This document shows, piece after piece, positions 37,628 through 45,241 of a DNA stretch of 64,000 nt. The position numbers and the translations under genes are program-made. The notes below the pieces were generated by a model. The model was not told the DNA's origin and made no database searches. It saw nothing but the letters and a program-made list of their open reading frames with translations. The stretch spans positions 4,086,204 through 4,150,203 of the forward strand of contig OY282386.1 in NCBI GenBank assembly GCA_958295945.1. The letters are read 5' to 3'. Numbering within the stretch: the first letter of the stretch is position 1; every line of letters starts with the position of its first letter. The DNA comes from Candidatus Poribacteria bacterium (GTDB lineage: Bacteria; Poribacteria; WGA-4E; WGA-3G).

Positions 37628-38476
37628 TTAAGATTCGTTTGGTAAAGAGAAACAGGTAAATCTTTGTTCAGCAAATGCCCGAAGTTTTTCTAATGGTGTT
37701 TCTTGCAGATAACCGATTGGCGCACAGATTGTCCTAACGTTGTCAACCCGTTGGTTGACAACATTGTGTGTGTGACCAAATAGGGCGTGTGAGACCAACG
37801 GTTCCTGCAAACATATCCTGCCAAGACCTTCACTTCCCATAAACGCGCTGAAATAGTCCCATGGCAATTCCTCACGATACCGTATACACTCACGAAATGG
37901 AACGTGATGTGTCACAACGACAATACGTTGCACTGTGTTCTTTATAGAATGGATCTGCTGTTCAAGTTCTTTCTCAAATCGGTGTGCTATGTTCTCGTCA
38001 ATATCACTCCATTTCGCATATAGTTTATCGCTCCAGACTGATTTCATCAACTGTTTTTCCGCATACTGCTCAGTTGTAAAGTGATATTTATCCGAAGCAT
38101 AGGTATAATCATACCAACCGATTGTACCACAGAAACCTATCTTATCAACGACATAAGGTGTATCCATAAGGGAATGAAACCCGTGGTCTTGACATATTTC
38201 TGAAAGGACACCACATTTTTGTTCACTGGTCATGTTTGCTTTTTTACCGACCCAAATATCATGATTTCCCGGTACAAACAACTTTTGACATGCCAAATCT
38301 GCATCAGCAAATTCACCGAGGACTTCGTAAAATTCGGATAATTTGGGAGTTACATCACCCGCAAGGATGAAAATGTCAAGTTCAGCTGCTTTAATAGCGT
38401 CAATTAAAAATGGAACAATTGCCTTGTTTGCTTCGGTAGCATCAGTATGTAAGTCTGAAATCAGTCCAATTTTCAT
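37628..38476 (-). CDS. Calcineurin-like metallophosphoesterase
   Basis: 282 residues with all the two-metal phosphoesterase motifs in order: LISDLHTD (D-x-H), ILAGDVTP (G-D), VPGNHDIW (G-N-H-D), VVTHHVPF (H) and LFGHTHNV (G-H-T-H). The substrate could be a nucleotide, cyclic nucleotide or phosphoprotein; nothing narrows it. No signal peptide, so cytoplasmic. The start has no strong Shine-Dalgarno, but M-K-I-G-L-I-S-D-L-H is the expected N-terminus. Confidence 0.88.
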   Translation of the reverse strand: MKIGLISDLHTDATEANKAIVPFLIDAIKAAELDIFILAGDVTPKLSEFYEVLGEFADADLACQKLFVPGNHDIWVGKKANMTSEQKCGVLSEICQDHGFHSLMDTPYVVDKIGFCGTIGWYDYTYASDKYHFTTEQYAEKQLMKSVWSDKLYAKWSDIDENIAHRFEKELEQQIHSIKNTVQRIVVVTHHVPFRECIRYREELPWDYFSAFMGSEGLGRICLQEPLVSHALFGHTHNVVNQRVDNVRTICAPIGYLQETPLEKLRAFAEQRFTCFSLPNES

Positions 38477-38575
38477 GAGTCTTTACGGTCGGAAATATCA
38501 TTGTATCAAGGGATCAGACTTAATAACTGACGATAGTTGATATACGAAGATAGTTGACTGAATAGTAACTGATGA

Positions 38576-40000
38576 CTACTCTGATGATGTGGTCAAGCTG
38601 CTAAATACCTCATCAAGAAAGATACGGATAGCGGAATTATCACCTTGAAAACGTAGTCTCTGACGTTCAAGTGCACTTAGCGAAGGTTCGTCTCCAATTT
38701 TTGCGATTGCATCCACAAGCGTTAATTGTGTTGCCGGATTGCTTGTAGTTTCCAAAGCATTTATTAAGAAGTCGCGTGTCTGTGTTCCACCGATGTTTCC
38801 AAGTGCCGATGCGGCGATGTCTTGTGCTGTGGAATCCGCCTCATTGAACGCTGCGATCAATGCATCAATAGCAGATGTGCCAATCCGACTAAGTCCTAAT
38901 CCCGCTTGGAATCGGATACCTGGTATTTCGTCCTCATCCCTGAGCACTTGAACAAGTGGGTCAATGGCAGAAACAGGTTTAAGGTTTGCAATGATAGAGA
39001 GACACGCACGTCGGATTTCTTGTTCTGGTTCATAAACTTTTTGGATATACTGTTGTGCAAGTTCCACAAGTCGTCCTTCATTGACCTTCTGATGCAGTGC
39101 TTCAGACCGGTGGCGGAATTGAATACCGAAAGGTGCTTCAAGTGTCGCTGTATTTGCTTTAGCGTCAACAAGCAGTAGCCCCAGAATTTCTGCGGATGCA
39201 AGTTGCTCACTATCAAGTGTATTTGCAGTGAGTTGATTTAGATCTTGTTCTTGGAATTGCTGAAAGAGTGGGTTGAGTTCACTCAATGCCACAAGCCGTT
39301 CTATACTTCGCGCTGCGGCTTTACGAAGGGCAAGTTCACGAGTGTTCTTTAGTATGTCAATCAACGCATCAACAGCGCGGACATCACCTAAATTTCCGAG
39401 TGCCGTTACAGCAGCGATTTTCACACCAATCAGTTCAGTTGTCCGGAAGGTAAGCGTTGCATTTAATTCCGCAAATTCATTGACAGATTTTTTGTAATCA
39501 TCTAATCCTTGAATTTTCCTTTCATCCACAATCTTTTCAACAATGTCACCGACTTGAATGATACCAGTATTTGCAGCGGGTGTTCCAGACATAATAGTCT
39601 TAATGCGGACAGTGTCAACATTCTCTACCTCTAAACCAACTTTATCTCCCATTTTCCGTGTTGCAATACGGATTGGCTCTTTATCTTTGAGATAGAGGAG
39701 CATGTTATTGTCGTTTTCCATTGCTTTTTTGACTGCTTTATTAAAGCCATTTGCATTCTGAATAGGATATTCGCCAATTACATAAGAAATGAGTTCACCT
39801 TCTACGAGATTCGCTTTTTCGGCAGGACCGTTGGGTGTGATAGAACTTACAACAACCCCTGTAGTAGACCATCGGTTCTCAAGATCGCTATCAAGTTGTT
39901 GCACTTCCATTTTCAGGTGTTCATCGTAATAGACATTGTCACACCCGAGGGCAAGAAGAACGATGATATATAATAAAACCAATAATATATTCTTTGACAT
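38576..40000 (-). CDS. PDZ- and HEAT-repeat lipoprotein
   Basis: 474 residues from the ATG at 40000, which has AAAGGA 7 nt upstream; upstream in-frame starts are less well placed. Lipobox LLALGC ends a short signal peptide, so it should be lipid-anchored. A first PDZ-like domain (TGVVVSSITPNGPAEKANL...GELI) and a second (IKTIMSGTPAANTGIIQVGDIV) are followed by HEAT/PBS-type helical repeats from about residue 185 (AAVTALGNLGDVRAVDALIDILK; later FQAGLGLSRIGTSAIDALI and ASALGNIGGTQTRDFLINAL). Such proteins are binding scaffolds. It lies 28 bp downstream of a second HEAT lipoprotein in the helicase-led operon. Confidence 0.75.
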   Translation of the reverse strand: MSKNILLVLLYIIVLLALGCDNVYYDEHLKMEVQQLDSDLENRWSTTGVVVSSITPNGPAEKANLVEGELISYVIGEYPIQNANGFNKAVKKAMENDNNMLLYLKDKEPIRIATRKMGDKVGLEVENVDTVRIKTIMSGTPAANTGIIQVGDIVEKIVDERKIQGLDDYKKSVNEFAELNATLTFRTTELIGVKIAAVTALGNLGDVRAVDALIDILKNTRELALRKAAARSIERLVALSELNPLFQQFQEQDLNQLTANTLDSEQLASAEILGLLLVDAKANTATLEAPFGIQFRHRSEALHQKVNEGRLVELAQQYIQKVYEPEQEIRRACLSIIANLKPVSAIDPLVQVLRDEDEIPGIRFQAGLGLSRIGTSAIDALIAAFNEADSTAQDIAASALGNIGGTQTRDFLINALETTSNPATQLTLVDAIAKIGDEPSLSALERQRLRFQGDNSAIRIFLDEVFSSLTTSSE

Positions 40001-40028
40001 TCTCATTCCTTTTGACAACAGAGTAATA

Positions 40029-40928
40029 TTAATTTCCCAAATTCACGACGATTTCTCTACTGCTTTTCTCTTTCAAAGCATCCAAAAGTGGCTGCACAGC
40101 CTTTTCATCCCCAAGAGAAGATAACGCTCGGATTGCATCAACGCGAAGCGAAGAACCTTTGTTTTGTGTGATCTTGACAAGTTCAGGCACTGCTTTTCCA
40201 CCGATTTTTCCCAATGCTGCGACAGCCATCTGTCTTACCTCCGCCACCTCACGATCACCTTCACGTTTTGCCGAACCCGATTCAATCAATGCTGCAAGAA
40301 CAGGAATCGCTTTTTCACTGCCAATCTCACCAAGTGCCTTCACAGCATTCAAACGCGTTCCCATCTGATTGTGTTCTAATAGATCAACCAAAATTGGGAC
40401 CATAGTCGTCGGATCAGATTTACCGATGTTTGACATTACCCAATGTGCATCGTGTCTGTCCCGATTATCTTTGGACTTAATCGCTTTTTCAAGTTGATTG
40501 AGTAGTTGTTTGCGATCACCTTGTTGATAAACCAATGTCAATGCCTCTAACGCTGCATTTTGCACATTCACATCATCGTCCCGTAGCGTATCAAAGACCA
40601 AGATTTCAAGATATTCCCGAGATTTATTTTGATACGCTTTGAACATGTGTTGTCCGCGTTGTGCAATAGATGCTTGATTCCATTCCGGTAGGTTTGCTTC
40701 ATAAAATTCTTGTGAATCATAGAATCCAAGCAAATAATGTGCTTCAGCATTGTTACTTTCTTGTTGAATTGCAAGTTTAAACTCTCGGACAGCGCGTTCC
40801 TCTTTCCGGCGTTTATCCGATTTTATCAATTCTTTGCCCTTTGCAAGATGTTCATTTTGGTTGCCACATCCAACAATTAAAAAGACAATTCCTAAAGAAA
40901 GGAAAATGTTTATCAAATACCGTTTCAT
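40029..40928 (-). CDS. HEAT-repeat lipoprotein with N-terminal TPR-like segment
   Basis: About 299 residues. A signal peptide with lipobox FLIVGC predicts lipid anchoring. Residues near 40-75 (AVREFKLAIQQESNNAEAHYLLGFY) resemble a TPR helix pair. From about residue 110 the chain is built of HEAT/PBS repeats (NAALEALTLVYQQG, LNAVKALGEIGSEKAIPVLAALI, QMAVAALGKIGGKAVPELVKI, VDAIRALSSLGDEKAVQPLLDAL). I use the ATG at 40928; a TTG one codon upstream is equally possible, as AAGG lies between. It precedes the PDZ-HEAT lipoprotein, and the two probably act together. Confidence 0.75.
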   Translation of the reverse strand: MKRYLINIFLSLGIVFLIVGCGNQNEHLAKGKELIKSDKRRKEERAVREFKLAIQQESNNAEAHYLLGFYDSQEFYEANLPEWNQASIAQRGQHMFKAYQNKSREYLEILVFDTLRDDDVNVQNAALEALTLVYQQGDRKQLLNQLEKAIKSKDNRDRHDAHWVMSNIGKSDPTTMVPILVDLLEHNQMGTRLNAVKALGEIGSEKAIPVLAALIESGSAKREGDREVAEVRQMAVAALGKIGGKAVPELVKITQNKGSSLRVDAIRALSSLGDEKAVQPLLDALKEKSSREIVVNLGN

Positions 40929-40988
40929 CAATTTCTTACCTTGAAATTATGTAGGGATTAATCGCACATTATCTTTACAAGTATCAAC

Positions 40989-41543
40989 CTATCCCAAAAG
41001 TTGTGGTTGTTCTACAGATGTTTCATCAGTTTCGTCTGCCTCTGTTTCTGCCTCTGTTTCTGCCTCTGTTTCTGCTTCATCAGTTTCCTCTGCTTCGGTA
41101 ATGACAGATTTTTGAAGTGTGACTATAGGTTTTTCAGAGAAACCCCAATCTTTATACCTTTGAATGACAGATTTATCAGAGGGGGCAAGTTCTATTTCGA
41201 GGATAGTTATACCATTTTCAGTTGCTGCTGTCTCGGCAGCTTCAATGAGATGGTCTGCAACTCCTAACAAACGAAAAGGTCCTGAGACTGCCAGATTGTT
41301 AATCTGTCCAACCGTATCATCCAACGGATGCTTCTTCACTGAGATATGACCGACTGCATATCCACTGGAATCAGCGACAAGACGGGTCGATTGACTATCA
41401 GCAGCCAAGTCTGCTTTTAGTTCTTCTGCGACCTCATCTTTAGTTTTCTCTGAGAAGCAATATGTTTGTAGGTGTCCGGCATCGTCTTCTTTAGCAACTC
41501 GGACTTTAATTGTTCCTTTTAAGTCGAAATCTTTATTATCCAT
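40989..41543 (-). CDS. GNAT-family acetyltransferase with acidic repeat tail
   Basis: 184 residues from the ATG at 41543. GGAGGGG, inside the end of the helicase gene, lies 6 nt upstream, and the two genes overlap by 8 bp. The N-terminal 145 residues fit a GNAT fold: TIKVRVAKEDDAGHL, then VGHISVKK, then INNLAVSGPFRLLGVADHLIEAAETAA as the acetyl-CoA loop, with ILEIELAPSD...RYKDWGFSEK at the end. The last 35 residues are acidic and built on AETE repeats, encoded by tandem 12-bp DNA repeats at about 41037-41072, so the length may vary between strains. The substrate is unknown. Confidence 0.7.
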   Translation of the reverse strand: MDNKDFDLKGTIKVRVAKEDDAGHLQTYCFSEKTKDEVAEELKADLAADSQSTRLVADSSGYAVGHISVKKHPLDDTVGQINNLAVSGPFRLLGVADHLIEAAETAATENGITILEIELAPSDKSVIQRYKDWGFSEKPIVTLQKSVITEAEETDEAETEAETEAETEADETDETSVEQPQLLG

Positions 41544-43989
41544 GTATTTCCCCTCCAATTTGTTCTAATGTGGTATCCTCTTCATTTTCAAACGGGTCTT
41601 CCTGTCCAATTCGTAGTTGACGTTCAGCATCAACTACATCACGATTTATTTTACCAATACAACGATTTAACTTATCAACGAGAGCCGTGTGTGTCGGCAT
41701 TGCGCGTCGGATTTGGCGTAGTTGATCAATCACAAGTCGGAAAGTTCTGACGAAGTCTCCGGCATCAAGATCCGCATAACCGGTCAAATCATCAAATTCA
41801 CATCCCCTACTCCAAGCACGCATGGCAGAACATAAATGCAATTCCAACAGCGGTGTTAAATCTGAGACGTTATGTTGGTTTTCTATCCGTTGGATTTCAG
41901 CAATTTCGTTCGTCGCAGCACCGAATATAGATAGCATTCTTTTATCTTTTATTTTTTTGTAATAACCGTCCTTTCTTGGTTCAGAAACGATTGCTGTGAG
42001 CAGACAATTGATCTCATCCTCACTCACCCGTTCAAAAAATCCACTAAAGAGAAGTTGAGTCAATTGCAATTCATAACCGTAGATATTTGTTGCAGTGTTA
42101 CCTCGCGGGAGCAGCGTTAGTTCTTCAATATAACCGAGTGTTCCAAGGACATTAAGTCGCGCAGCTATCTGATTGCGTTGGTAATCCTCAACATTTGTCT
42201 GTCGGTTTTTTCTTTTTAATATATTCTGTTCTGTTTTTCTGATTGTTTGATATCTTTCAGAACATTCATCTTGATTGTAACAGTCATGACAGAGATTGTT
42301 ATTCAGTTCTTTTTTTAGGTTATTCAACTTATTATATATAAATTTCAACTTTTTATTTCGTTCTTTTTTGGATTTTCCCCGTGAAGAACGAGATTTTGCC
42401 ATTGATATCTCTGCATGTATGTTGTCACGTTTCTGATTATTTTTTCGTTTGTGTCGATAATATTTCTCAATCTGTTTCAGCCCGTTGATGTCGTCATGGA
42501 TACAGACAGGAACAGGGAAGGATTCAAGTTGTTTTTCTAATTGTTCAATATGTGCATTGAGATCTGTGATCCGTTTTTTATTCTGATAGTTGCTCAAACT
42601 CATCGTGTAGACATCATATATGTCGTCACCATATTTCTCGTATAGATTGAGGATACTGGAATATGACAAGTTAAATTGGCTTGTTATCGGTTCTATCTTG
42701 TCAGATACTGCTTTTCCGACATCTGAAAAGGTAGCATACCGCGGATCAACTTTTGAATAGACATATCCAACAGGATCAATACCGCGTCTACCTGCCCGAC
42801 CTGCCATCTGATGATATTCACGCGCTTGAAGGTAACGGAAACTAATACCATCAAATTTCTCAAGACTATCAAAAACTACTGTACAGGCAGGCATATTGAT
42901 CCCAACAGCAAACGTCTCAGTAGTAAACAGAAGCTGAATTAATCCTGAAGTGAACAACCGTTCTACAACTTCTTTGAGTGTTGGCAACATGCCAGCGTGA
43001 TGATAGGCGATGCCACAGGCGATGAGTTTCCGAAAATCGTTAATCACACTCTCTTCATCAATATCATATTGTGTGCAAAGTGTATCAAACATCTCCAAAA
43101 TCTGTTTCTGTTTTTCTGTTTCAAGCAAATTGTGTGTGCCATAGAGCGCATAATTTTTGGCATTTGCTTCGCAGTTCTTTCGACTGAAACAAAAATAGAG
43201 ACACGGAAGCCGTTTCTTTTTCTGTAGATAGGGTATCAAATCAACATTTATTATCTCTTTTTCTACTTCAGTCTGTTTTGTATTTGCCTCCTTACTTTTA
43301 TTTTTTTCAGCAGATCTTTTGTTACTCTCTTTGATTTTCTCACGTTTGCGCTTCTCACGCTTTATTACATTTCGTAGATCGTTTAGATGATCTACTTTTC
43401 CTATACCGAACCCGTTGAAATATATGTGGTGTTCTAATGGAACAGGACGTTCCAACTCTTCAATGACTTTGATGTCAATATCTCTGACACTTTGCATCCA
43501 TTCCGCAAACGAGGTGATATTCGGAATCGTTGCACTCAGACTGACAAACTTGATATGTTGTGGGGCAAAGATAATGCTCTCTTCCCACACAGTACCACGC
43601 TCAATGTCATTGATATAGTGTATTTCATCAAAGATGACATAAGACACATCCTGTAATCTGTCTATATCATCAAAGATTGTATTTCGAAATATCTCGGTCG
43701 TCATCAATAGAACTTGCGCAAAGGGATTTAAGACTACGTCCCCAGTGACAATACCGATTTTATCACCATATTCGGCTTGAAAATCTCTATATTTCTGATT
43801 GCTTAAGGCTTTAATCGGTGCGGTATAAATAACGCGTCTGTTCGTCTGGAGGCATTTCTCAACTGCGTATTCTGCAATGACTGTTTTACCAGCACCCGTA
43901 GGGGCAGTAACGATTACTGATTGTTCACGATCAATCGCATCAATCGCTTCCTCTTGAAATAGATCCAACGTTAACCCTTTGTACTCCAT
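41536..43989 (-). CDS. Ski2-like DExH-box RNA helicase with DSHCT-type C-terminus
   Basis: 817 residues. Helicase motifs: I APTGAGKTVIAEYA, II VIFDEIHYI, III LSATIPN, then HHAGMLPTLKEVVERLF, TTETFAVGINMPA and VI HQMAGRAGRRGID. These match the Ski2/Mtr4/HelY group, usually RNA helicases tied to RNA decay or processing. A long basic linker (about 215-245) and a Cys-containing segment (CHDCYNQDEC, near 575) are present, and the C-terminal 250 residues resemble the DSHCT domain. AGAGGG precedes the ATG. It heads an operon with the GNAT protein and two HEAT lipoproteins. Confidence 0.85.
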   Translation of the reverse strand: MEYKGLTLDLFQEEAIDAIDREQSVIVTAPTGAGKTVIAEYAVEKCLQTNRRVIYTAPIKALSNQKYRDFQAEYGDKIGIVTGDVVLNPFAQVLLMTTEIFRNTIFDDIDRLQDVSYVIFDEIHYINDIERGTVWEESIIFAPQHIKFVSLSATIPNITSFAEWMQSVRDIDIKVIEELERPVPLEHHIYFNGFGIGKVDHLNDLRNVIKREKRKREKIKESNKRSAEKNKSKEANTKQTEVEKEIINVDLIPYLQKKKRLPCLYFCFSRKNCEANAKNYALYGTHNLLETEKQKQILEMFDTLCTQYDIDEESVINDFRKLIACGIAYHHAGMLPTLKEVVERLFTSGLIQLLFTTETFAVGINMPACTVVFDSLEKFDGISFRYLQAREYHQMAGRAGRRGIDPVGYVYSKVDPRYATFSDVGKAVSDKIEPITSQFNLSYSSILNLYEKYGDDIYDVYTMSLSNYQNKKRITDLNAHIEQLEKQLESFPVPVCIHDDINGLKQIEKYYRHKRKNNQKRDNIHAEISMAKSRSSRGKSKKERNKKLKFIYNKLNNLKKELNNNLCHDCYNQDECSERYQTIRKTEQNILKRKNRQTNVEDYQRNQIAARLNVLGTLGYIEELTLLPRGNTATNIYGYELQLTQLLFSGFFERVSEDEINCLLTAIVSEPRKDGYYKKIKDKRMLSIFGAATNEIAEIQRIENQHNVSDLTPLLELHLCSAMRAWSRGCEFDDLTGYADLDAGDFVRTFRLVIDQLRQIRRAMPTHTALVDKLNRCIGKINRDVVDAERQLRIGQEDPFENEEDTTLEQIGGEIHG

Positions 43990-44019
43990 CTGACCCTCTA
44001 CACTATGAATTTATGATTT

Positions 44020-44048
44020 AGTATAATGGATGTATGGTATTTTGTCAA
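44020..44048 (-). promoter_or_regulatory. Predicted promoter of the helicase operon
   Basis: Minus-strand perfect TTGACA (44043-44048), 17 nt, then TATACT (44020-44025, five of six). It ends 31 bp before the helicase start codon, and the nearest MITE-like element begins 17 bp further upstream. Confidence 0.75.
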
Positions 44049-44064
44049 GAAAGATTGTTTCAAG

Positions 44065-44167
44065 GGGTGTGTAAAGTTTTTGTCACCGTAGACATCTAAG
44101 CGCATTCATACCGTTGATTTTGCACTACAATGGATAATGAGGGACTTATGCAAAAACTTTACACACA
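44065..44167. mobile_element. MITE-like element, GGGTGTGTAAAG family, copy B
   Basis: Left end GGGTGTGTAAAGTTTTTG, right end CAAAAACTTTACACACA. The interior includes CGCATTCATACCGTTGATTT, shared with 20.19-20.24 kb, and CACTACAATGG, shared with copy D. About 103 bp. It abuts the 560-bp repeat copy 2. No target duplication is obvious. Confidence 0.6.
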
Positions 44168-44179
44168 GGCAAAAAATTT

Positions 44180-44741
44180 TTATGTTATGATTTCATTGTG
44201 CTGTTTGATTGACAGTAGCTGAAAGGTTCATGAATTCTGTGTGTCATTTGATATTACATTCTCTGTGATTTCCTTCTAATTTTATGGAAATTTTGCTTGT
44301 CCAAACTGTACAGAAATTGTACATTATTTCGTACATCTGTACAGTTTTTTTAAGTGCTTTCAGAGCAGTTCCCATCAGGGATAACATAGGATTGATAAAA
44401 AAGCAAAAAAAAATATTTTGTACATTTTCACTTTTCGTCTTTTGTCGTGTGAAATCGGTTGACTTAGAATGACACTTGTCCAGCATTTTGCAAATGCAAG
44501 ATAGAATGTTTCTAAATATCAAAAGAGAGGCGATGCATAAGGGGTTGACGTTTATGTGAATGACATTCATATTGAATTTGTGTGAGTTCTCACTTATCTG
44601 TAATGTGTTTCTATATAATGAATAGATTGCTTGTTGGATAATCTTTATCCTTTGATGTTTTGTATTCATTATTCTATTTCTTATCTAACACGGTATATGT
44701 GACGTATAGTATAACACAATACAATTACTTAAGTCAAGTTA
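44180..44741 (-). repeat. 560-bp promoter-bearing repeat, copy 2
   Basis: Minus-strand counterpart of 19519-20080. It conserves the promoter region, the stretch from M-N-T-K-H-Q onward, AAAATGCTGGACAAGTGTCA, the GTAC hairpin (44303-44347), and the tail with CTACTGTCAATCAAAC. The ATG frame here runs to 141 codons (44244-44669), through the hairpin, whereas copy 1 stops at 101. It is wedged between two GGGTGTGTAAAG elements. The function is unknown. Confidence 0.55.
44708..44737 (-). promoter_or_regulatory. Promoter of repeat copy 2
   Basis: Minus-strand TTGACT (44732-44737) and TATACT (44708-44713) with an 18-nt spacer. The hexamers and the TTGACTTAA context match the promoter of copy 1. Confidence 0.6.
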
Positions 44742-44752
44742 ATATTTACGAA

Positions 44753-45216
44753 TGTGTGTGTAAAGTTTTTGGCACAGAGATATAAACTTCTGTTTTTTAG
44801 TCCCGTAGGGACGGGATGTTTATAGCTAAACGCCGTCATCACAGCTTTTAGTCCCGTAGGGACGATATGTTTGTAACAACAGAAACGTATAAACATATAG
44901 TCCCTACCAAATCAACGTCAAATGCGCGTATGGCATTTGTCGGGACTAAGAAATGGGTGTTGAACGTTGTGCTATAGACATATCGTCCCTACGGGACTGA
45001 GGTCATTAATAAAACGGATTGATCTTCTTTAATTACGCCAGCCATTGTAGGGCCAAATCAACGGTATGAATGCTATATAGCATTCCCCGGGTCTCCGTGC
45101 CCCGCACATTGTTTGAATGTAGCAGATTTAGGCGGGGCACGGAGACCCCGCGCTACAATAGATTACAGGTTTTTCACTTGAATTGAAGTCTACGGTGACA
45201 AAAACTTTACACACCC
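44753..45216. mobile_element. Composite GGGTGTGTAAAG-family element C with nested hairpin arrays
   Basis: Ends are TGTGTGTAAAGTTTTTGGCA and its near-complement, 464 bp apart. Inside is a four-palindrome array at 44800-44997 (GTCCCGTAGGGAC type). Its third palindrome is split by a 34-nt insert. After it come a mini-hairpin at 45068-45085 (GAATGCT/AGCATTC) and a GTCTCCGTGCCCCGC / GCGGGGCACGGAGAC inverted pair. No gene. Several repeat families have stacked here. Confidence 0.55.
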
Positions 45217-45241
45217 ATCTTCATGAGCGTGCCTACTACTA

